From contig CANQFB010000002.1 of assembly GCA_947598205.1 (NCBI GenBank), forward strand, positions 1-64,000: a DNA stretch of 64,000 bases, written 5' to 3'. Below, piece by piece: positions 26,036-35,013 of this stretch; the stretch's first letter is position 1; the number at the start of each line of letters is the position of its first letter. The notes beneath the pieces were generated by a model. It made no database searches. It was not told where the DNA came from and was given only the letters and a program-made list of their open reading frames with translations. The position numbers and the translations under genes were made by a program. This stretch comes from an uncultured Clostridia bacterium (GTDB lineage: Bacteria > Bacillota > Clostridia > Christensenellales > Borkfalkiaceae).

Positions 26036-26865
26036 CGGGGTTTTTATGTGTGGATAAGCCCGAGGGACGTTCCTCGGCCTTCATCGTCAACGTGTTGAAG
26101 CGCGTCACGAAGACCCCCTGCGGCCATATGGGGACTTTGGATCCCTTTGCTTCGGGCGTCCTGCCCGTGGGCGTGGGGAACGCGACCCGCCTCTTCGACT
26201 TTTTTCTGGCCAAAAAGAAGACCTACCGCGCCGTCTTCCGCTTCGGGGCGACGACGGATACTTTAGACCCCGAGGGGGAGATCGTCTGCGGCGGGCGCAT
26301 CCCTTCCGCAGGGGAGATCGCCTCTGCGCTCCCCGCCCTTACGGGGGAGATCGAACAGGTCCCGCCCGCATACAGCGCAAAGAGCGTCGCGGGGAAGAGG
26401 AGCTACGAGCTCGCAAGGAGGGGGGAAACCGTCCCGCTCGCTCCCAAAAAGGTGAGGGTGGAGGCCTTCACGCTCCTTGGGCAGACGGGAGAGGATACCT
26501 TTGAATTTTCCGTCACCTGCGGCGCGGGCGTCTATATCCGCGCCCTCGCCCGCGACATCGCGGCCGCCCTCGGCACGCTCGGCTATTGCACCGCCCTCCG
26601 CCGCACGGCGAGCGGCTTCTTTACGGAAGAACGCTCCGTTCCATTTTCAGAGATCAACCCCGATACATGGGAGAAATACCTCATTCCCGCCGACCGCGCC
26701 ATCGATCTTCCCGCGGCCGACGTCGCCGACGCCCGTCTCTATAACGGGCTCGCCATCGGGACCGACCTTCCCGACGGCCTTTTCAAGCTCTATCGCGAAG
26801 GCGAATTTTACGGCCTCGCACGGGCGGCGGGGGGGCTTCTCAAAACGGAGAAAAAACTATGCTGA
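26032..26865 (+). CDS. truB: tRNA pseudouridine-55 synthase TruB
   Basis: 277 residues, ATGA overlap. GFLCVDKPEGRSSAFIVN and HMGTLDPFASGVLPVGVGNA (catalytic Asp in GTLDP), KTYRAVFRFGATTDTLDPEG, and CGAGVYIRALARDIA are TruB signatures. Makes pseudouridine 55 in the T-arm. The C-terminal PUA-like part is short. Confidence 0.96.
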   Translation: MTGFLCVDKPEGRSSAFIVNVLKRVTKTPCGHMGTLDPFASGVLPVGVGNATRLFDFFLAKKKTYRAVFRFGATTDTLDPEGEIVCGGRIPSAGEIASALPALTGEIEQVPPAYSAKSVAGKRSYELARRGETVPLAPKKVRVEAFTLLGQTGEDTFEFSVTCGAGVYIRALARDIAAALGTLGYCTALRRTASGFFTEERSVPFSEINPDTWEKYLIPADRAIDLPAADVADARLYNGLAIGTDLPDGLFKLYREGEFYGLARAAGGLLKTEKKLC

Positions 26866-27794
26866 CCTTTGCGTTCGGCGAAAAGATCGCCGAGCCCTGC
26901 GCGCTTGTCCTCGGCGGGTTCGACGGCTTGCACCTCGGGCACCGCGCGCTCCTCGCCGTGGCGAAAAAATACGGCCTCCCTGTCGCAGTCACCACCATCT
27001 TCGGCGGGAAGGGGAAGGCGCTCTTCACGCGCGCAGAGCGGGAATTTCTGTTCGCACGGGCGGGGGTGGACTTCGTGTGCGAGATCGCCTTCACCGAGCA
27101 GTTTGAAAACACTTCGGCGGAAGATTTTCTCGCAACGCTCCTCGAAAATATCCATGCGCGCATCCTCATTTGCGGCGAAGATTTCCGCTTCGGGAGGGGC
27201 GTTTTGGGCACGGCGGAACTCCTCAAACGCCATGTCCCGAACGTCCTCGTGCAAAAAACAGTGAAATATTTCGCGGAGGAGAGCGGGGGGATGCGCAAAT
27301 TTTCCACCACCGCCTGCAAGGCCGCCCTTAAGGCGGGCGATCTTCCGCGTTTGAACGCCTCCCTCGAGACGCGTGATTTCTTTGGAAGCACGTATTTTTT
27401 GCAGGGAGAAGTGGAACACGGGCGGAAGGTGGGCAGGACATACGGCTTTCCCACCCTCAACCTCACGCCCCCGCCCGAAAAACTTCTGCCGCCCGACGGC
27501 GTCTACGGCGGGCTGTGCGCAACGCCGCAGGGGAACTTCCCGACCATTCTGAATATCGGTGCGCGGCCCACGTTCGGCGTCGGCGAGCGCAAGATCGAAG
27601 CATATTTAGACGGATTTTCGGGCGACCTCTATGGGCAGACGGTGCGCATCTATCCCATCGAATTCTACCGTCCGATCGAGAAATTTCAGTCCGCCGAAGC
27701 CCTCAAAACCCAGCTTCAAAAAGATATTTCCCGCCTTCAAAAGGCTTCCCCCATTTATGGGGGAGGCTCCGCCGTAGGCGGTGGTGGGGGTTGA
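26859..27794 (+). CDS. ribF: Bifunctional riboflavin kinase / FAD synthetase RibF
   Basis: 311 residues, overlapping truB by 7 bases. FAD-synthetase half with LGGFDGLHLGHRALLAVAKK; the kinase half has GRTYGFPTLNLTPPPEKLLP, then GVYGGL and TILNIGARPTFG. Makes FMN then FAD. The last 17 or so residues (SPIYGGGSAVGGGGG at the end) come from a hairpin-rich repeat that has run into the reading frame. Last gene of the rimP operon. Confidence 0.94.
   Translation: MLTFAFGEKIAEPCALVLGGFDGLHLGHRALLAVAKKYGLPVAVTTIFGGKGKALFTRAEREFLFARAGVDFVCEIAFTEQFENTSAEDFLATLLENIHARILICGEDFRFGRGVLGTAELLKRHVPNVLVQKTVKYFAEESGGMRKFSTTACKAALKAGDLPRLNASLETRDFFGSTYFLQGEVEHGRKVGRTYGFPTLNLTPPPEKLLPPDGVYGGLCATPQGNFPTILNIGARPTFGVGERKIEAYLDGFSGDLYGQTVRIYPIEFYRPIEKFQSAEALKTQLQKDISRLQKASPIYGGGSAVGGGGG
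27747..27794. repeat. Hairpin-rich dispersed repeat inside the ribF 3' end
   Basis: TCCCCCA-TTTA-TGGGGGA (27747-27764) followed by CCGCC-GTA-GGCGG and a GGTGGTGGGGG tail. It looks like a mobile intergenic repeat of the REP type that supplies the last ribF codons and may double as its terminator. Confidence 0.55.
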
Positions 27795-27799
27795 GTTTC

Positions 27800-27880
27800 A
27801 AACAGCGTCATCCTGAGCCGTAAAATATTTATGAAAACTGTGAGCTCATCCTCGAAGGATCCCCTATAACGTAGGTCCTT
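27800..27880. repeat. Dispersed intergenic repeat-like sequence
   Basis: GTCATCCTGAGC at its start and TCATCCTCGAAGGATCCC further on resemble a family of short repeats found between genes of many gut bacteria. Recognition is from memory; copy number in this genome cannot be seen here. Confidence 0.35.
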
Positions 27881-27949
27881 CTCAAACAACCATACGACCA
27901 AAAACGCGGCACCCATGTCCGCGAATGACCTTTCAAAAAGGAGAAATCC

Positions 27950-28795
27950 ATGATAAAATTCGGACCGAGCGGCAACAGCCTTTCCTTCGCGGCCGAAGGC
28001 TATAAGCACACCGAGGAGGCGGCCGCCTTTGTAAAGGAGCGCGGCCTCGATTGCTACGAATATTCCTTCGGGCGGGGGATCCACATGACGGAGCAAAAGG
28101 CGCTCTCCGTCGCCAAGGCCTTTCGCGAGGCGGGCGTGGAGATCTCCGTCCATGCGCCCTACTTTATCAATTTCGCCAATCCCGACGACGAGATGGCGGA
28201 AAAATCATACGGCTATGTTTTGGACAGCGCGAAGATGCTCCGCCTTCTCGGCGGGCGCCGCCTCGTCTTCCACCCTGCCACGCAGGGGAAGGACGAGCGC
28301 CCGATCGCCGTGGAGCGCACCAAGGAACGCCTCAAAATTTTGCGCGATAAGATCTACATGAGCGGTCTCGAAGATCTCATGTTCTGCCCCGAGACGATGG
28401 GTAAGACCGCCCAGATCGGCACCATCGAGGAGATCGCCGCCTTTTGCGAAGTGGATCCCATCTTCACTCCCTGCGTGGATTTCGGGCACGTGAACGCCCG
28501 AGAACAGGGGAGCTTGAAAACGAAAGAGGACTACCGCGTCCGTTTGCAGTATCTCATCGACCGTCTCGGCGTTGATCGCATGAAACATTTTCATGTGCAC
28601 TTTTCCAAGATCCAATACGGCGCGAAGGGGGAGATCCGCCACCTCACCTTTGCCGACGAGGTCTACGGTCCCGAATTTGCGCCCCTCGCCGTAGCCCTGA
28701 AGGAGCTCGCCCTCGAGCCCTATATCGTCTCCGAATCCGACGGCATGCAGGCCGAGGAAGCCGCGGAGATGAAGCGAGTTTATCTCTCCCTTTGA
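27950..28795 (+). CDS. Endonuclease IV-like TIM-barrel protein
   Basis: 281 residues, AAAGGAG upstream. SVHAPYFINFANPDDEMAEK, LVFHPATQGKDER, CPETMGKTAQIGTIEE, CVDFGHVNAREQG and HFHVHFSKIQ follow the order of metal-binding motifs of the Nfo family (AP endonuclease using zinc). The metal ligands look present, so it is probably active in base-excision repair. Close relatives are annotated as endonuclease IV or sugar phosphate isomerase/epimerase; I favour the first. It stands alone between repeat-rich spacers. Confidence 0.75.
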   Translation: MIKFGPSGNSLSFAAEGYKHTEEAAAFVKERGLDCYEYSFGRGIHMTEQKALSVAKAFREAGVEISVHAPYFINFANPDDEMAEKSYGYVLDSAKMLRLLGGRRLVFHPATQGKDERPIAVERTKERLKILRDKIYMSGLEDLMFCPETMGKTAQIGTIEEIAAFCEVDPIFTPCVDFGHVNAREQGSLKTKEDYRVRLQYLIDRLGVDRMKHFHVHFSKIQYGAKGEIRHLTFADEVYGPEFAPLAVALKELALEPYIVSESDGMQAEEAAEMKRVYLSL

Positions 28796-28856
28796 AGAGA
28801 GGGAAGGTCAGAGGGATGCGGCGGGCAATTCCTTGCGAGCTTTTTCAAAAAAACCG

Positions 28857-28885
28857 TTGACTTATAATGGTATATTTGCTATAAT
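28857..28885 (+). promoter_or_regulatory. Sigma-A promoter giving a leaderless aminopeptidase transcript
   Basis: TTGACT (28857-28862), 17-base spacer, TATAAT (28880-28885). The predicted start of transcription, 7 bases on, is 28892, the A of an in-frame ATG. Confidence 0.85.
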
Positions 28886-28891
28886 ATGAGT

Positions 28892-29950
28892 ATGTTATCC
28901 GAGAAACTTCAAAAAATATATGATGCGGCGGGGGCGGATGCGCTCTTTTTGGAGAGCGATTTCCTCCGCAGATACCTCACCGATTTTTATTCGACGGACG
29001 GTTTTGTCCTCGTAACGGCCGAAGTCTGCACGCTCGTCGCCGATCCGCGCTATTTCGAGGCGGCGAAGAAGAAGTTCAAAAACAGCCGCATCCGCGTCGA
29101 AGAAGGCGGGATCAAGGAGGCGTTATCGCTCGCCGAGCCCTATCATACGCTCGGCGTTCCCTATCCCTTCACGAGCGTCTCCTCCCTCCGCAGGTATGAG
29201 GAAGCGGGGCATAGCACCGTCGATTGTATGCCCGCTTTCCGCTCTGCCATGCTCGTCAAGGAGGCATGGGAGATCGACCGTATCGCGCGGGCTTCGGAGA
29301 TCGCGGAAGATGCCTTCAACGAGCTCCTCGGCGACATCAAAGAGGGCATGACGGAGACGGACGTCGCCGCCATTCTCGAATACTATATGCGGGCATACGG
29401 CGCGAGCGGCACCTCCTTCGATACCATCTGCGCCTTCGGCGAGAACGCCAGCATGCCCCACTACGAGACGGGGGCGCGCAAGCTCAAGTTCGGCGATCCC
29501 GTCCTCATCGACTTTGGTTGCAAATATGCGGGATATTGTTCCGACATCACCCGCACCTTCCTCTTCGGCGACGATAAATGCCACGAGGAATTCAAGAAGA
29601 TCCACGCGATCGTCCTCCTCGCCCACGAACTCGCGAAGGAACGCATCGGGGCGGGCATGACAGGCAGGCAGGCAGACGCGATCGCGCGCGGCTACCTCGA
29701 ATCCAAGGGCCTCGGCGGCATGTTCACCCACTCGCTCGGCCACGGCGTCGGCCTCCAGATCCACGAGGCACCCAACCTCTCGCCCCGCAGCGAAGATGTT
29801 CTGGAAGACGGTATGGTCTTCTCCATCGAACCCGGGGTCTACATTCCGGGTGTGCTCGGCGTCCGCATCGAGGATACCGTCCGCCTCGCAGACGGGAAGG
29901 TGCGTTCGTTTATGGAGAGCACGAGCCGCAAGGCGCTCATCATTTTATAA
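28892..29950 (+). CDS. Xaa-Pro aminopeptidase family (M24) protein
   Basis: 352 residues from ATG 28892; an in-frame ATG at 28886 touches the -10 box and is probably not transcribed. Creatinase N-terminal domain, then the pita-bread fold with ligands in LIDFGCKYAGYCSDITRTF (two Asp), HSLGHGVGLQIHE, SIEPGVYIPG and GVRIEDTV. Removes N-terminal residues before proline with two metals. Lies just before efp, the usual Firmicutes pair. No ribosome site precedes either ATG, so translation is probably leaderless. Confidence 0.92.
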   Translation: MLSEKLQKIYDAAGADALFLESDFLRRYLTDFYSTDGFVLVTAEVCTLVADPRYFEAAKKKFKNSRIRVEEGGIKEALSLAEPYHTLGVPYPFTSVSSLRRYEEAGHSTVDCMPAFRSAMLVKEAWEIDRIARASEIAEDAFNELLGDIKEGMTETDVAAILEYYMRAYGASGTSFDTICAFGENASMPHYETGARKLKFGDPVLIDFGCKYAGYCSDITRTFLFGDDKCHEEFKKIHAIVLLAHELAKERIGAGMTGRQADAIARGYLESKGLGGMFTHSLGHGVGLQIHEAPNLSPRSEDVLEDGMVFSIEPGVYIPGVLGVRIEDTVRLADGKVRSFMESTSRKALIIL

Positions 29951-29981
29951 AAAATCGGTTTAACGATAAGGAGATACTTTT

Positions 29982-30545
29982 ATGGCACAGATCTTGGCAG
30001 GCGACATCCGCAAAGGCACGACGTTTGAATATAAGAGCGGCGTCTACACCGTCGTCGAATTCCAGCACGTCAAGCCCGGCAAGGGCGCAGCATTCGTCCG
30101 TACGACGCTGAAGAACGTCGTCACGGGACAGGTCCTTTCGGACGAGACCTTCAACCCGACCGCAAAGCTCGAGACGGCGCAGGTCGAGACGAAGAAGATG
30201 ACCTATTCCTACAACGACGGCGAATTTTACTACTTCATGGACGACGAGTTCAACCTCACGCCCCTCAACCGCAGTCAGGTCGAGGACGCGCTCAAATATA
30301 TCCGTGAGAACGACGTCGTGACCGTCCGCTTCCTCTACGACAATGCCTTCTCTGTCGAGCCCGAGAACTTCGTCGAACTCAAAGTCATCGAGGCGGAACC
30401 GGGCGTGAAGGGCAACACCGCGACCAACGTCACCAAGGCGGCGAAGGTCGAGACGGGCGCCGTCTTCCAGGTGCCGATGTTCGTCAACGAGGGCGATACC
30501 ATCAGGATCGATACCCGTACGGGCGAATACATGTCGAGAGTGTAA
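29982..30545 (+). CDS. efp: Elongation factor P
   Basis: 187 residues, AAGGAG upstream. Three OB-like domains: [40 protein letters not shown] with the loop Lys that can be modified, [11 protein letters not shown], and the closing [20 protein letters not shown], then [17 protein letters not shown]. Relieves ribosome stalling at polyproline runs such as those in the IF-2 and YmxH proteins of this window. Confidence 0.97.
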   Translation: MAQILAGDIRKGTTFEYKSGVYTVVEFQHVKPGKGAAFVRTTLKNVVTGQVLSDETFNPTAKLETAQVETKKMTYSYNDGEFYYFMDDEFNLTPLNRSQVEDALKYIRENDVVTVRFLYDNAFSVEPENFVELKVIEAEPGVKGNTATNVTKAAKVETGAVFQVPMFVNEGDTIRIDTRTGEYMSRV

Positions 30546-30546
30546 G

Positions 30547-30984
30547 ATGAGAATTGTCGCACAGCGCGTTTCGCGTGCGACGCTTTCCGTAAGTGGCGCG
30601 CCCGTCTCCGAGATCGGATACGGGCTTGTCGTTTATTTCGGCGTGAAAGCGGGCGACGGCGAGGCGCAGGCGGAAAAGTGCATGCAGAAGGTCGCCGCAC
30701 TTCGCGTCTTCGAGGATGAAGCGGGCAAGATGAACCGCTCCGTCCGCGACGTAAAGGGGGAAGTGCTCCTCGTCTCGCAGTTCACCCTCTTGGGCGACGC
30801 GTCGCGCGGGAACAGGCCGAGCTTTACCGAGGCCGAACGGCCCGAGCGCGCAAAGATGCTCTATGAATATGCGCTTTCCTCCCTTGCCGATCTCGGCGTT
30901 CCCGTCCGCGGGGGCGTCTTCGGCGCGGATATGCGCATCGAGCAGGTCAACGAGGGGCCCGTCACCATCATCTTCGAGATATAA
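30547..30984 (+). CDS. dtd: D-aminoacyl-tRNA deacylase
   Basis: 145 residues. MRIVAQRVSRATLSVSG, LVVYFGVKAGDGEAQAEKCM, LLVSQFTLLGDASRGNRPSF (SQFTL motif) and the C-terminal GVFGADMRIEQVNEGPVTII (GxMxxxxxNxGPVT-type motif) identify DTD. It clears D-amino acids from tRNA. Starts one base after the efp stop. Confidence 0.95.
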   Translation: MRIVAQRVSRATLSVSGAPVSEIGYGLVVYFGVKAGDGEAQAEKCMQKVAALRVFEDEAGKMNRSVRDVKGEVLLVSQFTLLGDASRGNRPSFTEAERPERAKMLYEYALSSLADLGVPVRGGVFGADMRIEQVNEGPVTIIFEI

Positions 30985-30989
30985 AAAGG

Positions 30990-31009
30990 GGCGCAAAGCG
31001 CCTTCTTTT
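30990..31009 (+). terminator. Weak terminator-like hairpin after dtd
   Basis: GGCGC-AAA-GCGCC followed by TTCTTTT. The 5-base stem is short, so readthrough into the patatin gene is likely. Confidence 0.4.
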
Positions 31010-31038
31010 GCACACAAAAGCATGGGTTTGGAGGCAAT

Positions 31039-31893
31039 ATGGGATTTTTTGCCCGCATCCGTTCCTTCTTTACGGGAAGGAAAAAACATCAGCCCGTCCT
31101 CGGCATCGCCCTCGGAAGCGGCGGAGCCAAGGGCATGGCGCATCTCGGCGCATTGAAGGCCTTTGAAGAGGAGGGGATCTCTTTTGCCGTCATCACGGGG
31201 GCGAGCATCGGCGCAATCGTCGGTGCGCTCTATGCGCAGGGCTATTCTTCGGCGGATATGGTGAGCATCGTCGAGAGCCTCAACACCAAGGAATTCGCCA
31301 AGAATCTGAAGCCCTTCGCCGATCTCACGTTCGCCGAACGCTATCTCGAGCCATATCTCGAGGGGGACATCGGCGAGCTCAAAAAGCCCTTCGCCGCCTC
31401 CGTCACAGAGGCGAAGAGCAACCGCAACGTCGCGCTCAAGAGCGGGAAGACGGCCCGCGCCGTCACCGCTTCTGCGGCCATCCCGCCCTTCTTCCGCGGC
31501 GTGGAGATCGACGGCGTGAAGTATTTCGACGGCGCTTTTTCCAATGCCGTTCCCGCAGATATTTGCCGCGAACTCGGCGCGGAGTTCGTCGTCGGGATCG
31601 ATCTTTCCGCCTTCACCCGTCCCGATGAGGAGAAGAGCCGCCTCCAGCGTATCCTCGGCTCGGCCATCAGCGCGATGACCCCCGTAAAATACCTCGACGA
31701 CTGCCGCACGCGCGGCTATGAACATTCGGATATCATGCTCCGCCCCAACCTTCTTTCGTACAGCGCGACCGACGTCTCCCGCGCCTCTATGGCCGAGATG
31801 TTCGAGATCGGATACAGGGAGGCGAAGGAGCACATGGCGGAGATCAAAAATGCGATCGGGGAGGCTTCCCGTGGCAAGCGGGCCCGCCGTTGA
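31039..31893 (+). CDS. Patatin-like phospholipase (RssA/YlbK type)
   Basis: 284 residues, GGAGG upstream. GIALGSGGAKGMAHLG (oxyanion loop), GASIGAIVGALYAQG (GxSxG nucleophile Ser) and FDGAFSNAVPADI (DG of the Ser-Asp dyad) are present. Such enzymes hydrolyse acyl esters of membrane lipids; substrate unknown. A paralogue lies at 47607. Overlaps the next gene by 23 bases. Confidence 0.88.
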   Translation: MGFFARIRSFFTGRKKHQPVLGIALGSGGAKGMAHLGALKAFEEEGISFAVITGASIGAIVGALYAQGYSSADMVSIVESLNTKEFAKNLKPFADLTFAERYLEPYLEGDIGELKKPFAASVTEAKSNRNVALKSGKTARAVTASAAIPPFFRGVEIDGVKYFDGAFSNAVPADICRELGAEFVVGIDLSAFTRPDEEKSRLQRILGSAISAMTPVKYLDDCRTRGYEHSDIMLRPNLLSYSATDVSRASMAEMFEIGYREAKEHMAEIKNAIGEASRGKRARR

Positions 31894-32866
31894 CCCCGTC
31901 CGCGCGCGGAAAGATCCCGAGCGCCGCGCCCTCATCAGGCGGATCGTCACGATAGGCGTCTCGGCGGCCGTCGTCCTTCTCATTGCCGTTCTCGCCTACT
32001 TCTTTCCCTATCGCAGTCTTCTTCCCGCGATCGCCCTTCCCGCAAGAGGGGAGAAGGAGACGCGCGTCCACTTCATCGATGTGGGCGAAGGGGATGCGAC
32101 GCTCGTGGAATTTTCGAGCGGAAACTGCCTTCTCATCGACGCGGGCGACGGCGATTTTGCCCACGGCGAGAAGATCGTGCGATACCTGCGCGGCGTGAAG
32201 ATGGAGCGCCTAACCGTCGTTGCGACGCATTCCGACGCCGACCACTGCGGCGGGATCGCCGAAGTCTTGCGCAATTTCAAGGCCGATCTTCTCTATCTCC
32301 CCGTCATCGGGGGAGAGACGGGCGCCTACCGCGGCATGCTCGACGCGGCAAAAAAAGAGGGCGTCGAGACCAAACTTCTCACCCGCTACGATGTCATTGA
32401 AGACGAGTCAGGCGCATACGCCGTCTGCCTTTCGCCCTATTCCATCGATGAAACGGACGAGAACGACGCCTCCGCTCTCCTGTATCTGCATGCGGACGGA
32501 GTGAATTTTTTGTTCGGGGCAGACGTCTCTTCCGTCCGCGAGCGGCGGCTCATGCGGGAATATGCGGCAGATCCCGCCATTTTTGACTTCGGACCATATA
32601 CCGTCGAACTCGATCGGATCGACGTTCTCCGCGTCTCCCATCACGGCTCGGCCTCTTCCTCGGATGCGGATTGGCTCTCCCTTCTCGGAGCAGAAGCGGC
32701 CGTCATCTCCTGCGGGCAGGACAACCGTTATAGCCATCCCGCGGAGGAGGCGGTGGAGCGGCTTGCGCTCTATTGCGGCGAGATCTATCGCACCGACGAG
32801 CTCGGCGACCTCATCGTCACCCTCTCAAACGGGGCTTATCAAATCGAAGACATTGCCTCTCTTTAA
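31871..32866 (+). CDS. ComEC/Rec2-like metallo-beta-lactamase-fold hydrolase, membrane anchored
   Basis: 331 residues from GTG 31871 (GGGGAGG upstream). One membrane segment at about residues 23-43, then an extracellular MBL domain: VHFIDVGEGDATLVEF, IDAGDGDF, ATHSDADHCGG (HxDxDH-type metal motif), LLYLHADGVNFLFGADV, and SHHGSASSSDADWL. It resembles the hydrolase part of the ComEC DNA-uptake channel without the channel, a common stand-alone family. Role in DNA or nucleotide breakdown at the surface is inferred. Confidence 0.8.
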   Translation: MASGPAVDPVRARKDPERRALIRRIVTIGVSAAVVLLIAVLAYFFPYRSLLPAIALPARGEKETRVHFIDVGEGDATLVEFSSGNCLLIDAGDGDFAHGEKIVRYLRGVKMERLTVVATHSDADHCGGIAEVLRNFKADLLYLPVIGGETGAYRGMLDAAKKEGVETKLLTRYDVIEDESGAYAVCLSPYSIDETDENDASALLYLHADGVNFLFGADVSSVRERRLMREYAADPAIFDFGPYTVELDRIDVLRVSHHGSASSSDADWLSLLGAEAAVISCGQDNRYSHPAEEAVERLALYCGEIYRTDELGDLIVTLSNGAYQIEDIASL

Positions 32867-32875
32867 GGAGTTTTT

Positions 32876-33970
32876 ATGAAGATCACGACGGCGGGGGAAT
32901 CGCACGGCAAAGGCCTTTTTGCCATCATCGAAGGCTTTCCTGCGGGTGTCCCCTTGGACATGGTACCCATCAATAACGCGCTTGCCCGTCGGCAGAGCGG
33001 CTTCGGAAGGGGTTCTCGGCAGGGGATCGAATGTGATCGCGCCGAGATCTTGAGCGGAGTTTTCGGCGGCGTCACTTCGGGCAGTCCCATCACGGTCGCC
33101 GTCTGGAACCGCGACTGCGGGGAGGGGAAGTGCGCTCCGCTTACGGCGGTAAGGCCGGGGCACGCCGATCTTACGGGGACATTGAAATACGGAGGAAGCG
33201 ATGCAAGGGCGGTCTCGGAGCGGGCTTCCGCGCGGGAGACGGCCGTCCGCGTCGCGGCAGGGGAGATCTGCCGTCTGCTCCTCGAAAAACTCGGCGTCTC
33301 CCTCTCGGGCTACACCTGCGCCATCGGTCCCGTTTCGGACGGCGCGGTATATCCCTTTGAACGCCTTTCCTCCCGCGACGGCGAGACGGGCATGCTCGAT
33401 CCCGCGCTCTCTCTGCTTGCAAAGAGGGAGATCGAAGCGGCGAGAGCTTCGGGCGATACCCTCGGCGGCGTCTGCGAGATCCGCGTGAAGGGGTTGAAGA
33501 GCGGCTTCGGAAGCTGTATGACGTATGCGCAAAAGCTCGACGCGCGCCTCGCTTCTGCCATCCTCGGCATTCAGGCGGCGAAGGGTGTGGAATTCGGCGC
33601 GGGATTTTTCGGAGCTTCCCTGCGGGGGAGCGCCTTCCACGACGAGATCTTCTGCGAAGAGGGCCGCATCTTCCGCAAAACCAACCGTGCAGGCGGCATC
33701 GAAGGGGGAATGTCGAACGGGGAGGAGATCGTCCTCCGCGCCGCGATGAAGCCCCTTCCCACCCTGCAACGCGGCCTTGCGAGCGTCGATCTTGCGATGA
33801 TGAAGCCATCGGTTGCCGCGGCAGAGCGGGGGGATGTATGCGCCATCGTCGCATTTGAACAAATTTCAGAGAGCGTCGTTGCGGCGGAGATCTGCGCCGC
33901 CGTCTTGGAACGGTTGGGCGGGGATACGGTCGATGCGCTCGCGGCGCGCTATGGGGAATTGCCGCTATGA
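32876..33970 (+). CDS. aroC: Chorismate synthase
   Basis: 364 residues, AAGGAG upstream. TAGESHGKGLFAIIEGFPAG, RRQSGFGRGSRQGIECD, GSPITVAVWNRD and GGIEGGMSNGEEIVLRAAMK are family motifs. Converts EPSP to chorismate with reduced FMN, the last step of the shikimate pathway. First gene of the aroC-B-E-Q-K operon; the next gene overlaps by ATGA. Confidence 0.96.
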   Translation: MKITTAGESHGKGLFAIIEGFPAGVPLDMVPINNALARRQSGFGRGSRQGIECDRAEILSGVFGGVTSGSPITVAVWNRDCGEGKCAPLTAVRPGHADLTGTLKYGGSDARAVSERASARETAVRVAAGEICRLLLEKLGVSLSGYTCAIGPVSDGAVYPFERLSSRDGETGMLDPALSLLAKREIEAARASGDTLGGVCEIRVKGLKSGFGSCMTYAQKLDARLASAILGIQAAKGVEFGAGFFGASLRGSAFHDEIFCEEGRIFRKTNRAGGIEGGMSNGEEIVLRAAMKPLPTLQRGLASVDLAMMKPSVAAAERGDVCAIVAFEQISESVVAAEICAAVLERLGGDTVDALAARYGELPL

Positions 33971-35013
33971 ACGAAATTACGATCAAGGCGGAGCGGGAAG
34001 AGGTCTGCAACGTCCGCATAGGGCAGGGCATTCTTTCAAACCTTTCCCGATCTCTCGAGGGGAAAAAGCCCTTCCTTTTGACCGATGAGAACGTCTTCCG
34101 CCTCTATGGGAGTGCGCTTTGGAATGCACTCAAGACGGAAGATGGCTATACCATGTCTGCGGGTGAGACTTCAAAAACACCCGAGACGCTCCTATCTCTC
34201 CTTACGTTTATGGCGCAGGCGGGCGTGGACCGCAATCATGTGCTGATCGCAGTCGGCGGGGGCGTCGTCCTCGATCTCGGAGGGCTCGCCGCCGCGCTCT
34301 ATATGCGCGGGATCGATTTTTTGGCCGTCCCAACGACTTTGCTCGCCGACGTCGATGCGGCGATCGGGGGGAAAAGCGCCGTCGATTATTGCGGCGTCAA
34401 GAATCTTTTGGGCGTCATCCGCCAGCCCCGCACCGTCCTCATCGATCCCGATTTTCTCAAAACCCTTCCCCGCCGCGAACTCGTCTGCGGGCTCGGCGAG
34501 ATGGTAAAACACGCCGCGCTCTCGGGCGGGCTCTTTGAAAAACTTTGCGCGCAGGAGGATCTTTTCGACCTCGATTTTCTCTTTTCGCTCATTCCCGAAA
34601 ATATGCGTTTGAAGGCGGAGATCGTCGGGCGCGATCCCTTCGATCGGGGCGCGCGCATGGCCCTCAACCTCGGCCATACGACGGCGCACGCCATCGAAAT
34701 GACAAATGGGGGACTCTCTCACGGCGCGTGCGTCTTGTGCGGCATCGTCTATGAGGCCGAACTCGCCAAAAGATTTGCCGCCAACTGCGACGGGGAATAT
34801 CTTCGCCGCCTTGAAGCGCTCTGCGCCCGCATCCTGCCCTTCTCCCCCAAAGATGCAGACGTTGCCGCCGCGGCACGCCTTGCCCGCCTCGATAAGAAAA
34901 ACGGGGAGGGCGTCGTCTGTATCTGTCCCGCGGCGAAGGGGGAATATACCCGTCTGGAGCTTCCCTTTTCGCAATACGAGGGGGCGCTCTGCGAGATTCG
35001 GAGGTCGCTATGA
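33967..35013 (+). CDS. aroB: 3-dehydroquinate synthase
   Basis: 348 residues. GGGVVLDLGGLAAALYMRGI, VPTTLLADVDAAIGGKSAVD, GLGEMVKHAA and LNLGHTTAHAIE (metal His ligands) identify AroB. Cyclises DAHP to 3-dehydroquinate with NAD and a metal ion. ATGA overlap on both sides. Confidence 0.96.
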   Translation: MNEITIKAEREEVCNVRIGQGILSNLSRSLEGKKPFLLTDENVFRLYGSALWNALKTEDGYTMSAGETSKTPETLLSLLTFMAQAGVDRNHVLIAVGGGVVLDLGGLAAALYMRGIDFLAVPTTLLADVDAAIGGKSAVDYCGVKNLLGVIRQPRTVLIDPDFLKTLPRRELVCGLGEMVKHAALSGGLFEKLCAQEDLFDLDFLFSLIPENMRLKAEIVGRDPFDRGARMALNLGHTTAHAIEMTNGGLSHGACVLCGIVYEAELAKRFAANCDGEYLRRLEALCARILPFSPKDADVAAAARLARLDKKNGEGVVCICPAAKGEYTRLELPFSQYEGALCEIRRSL

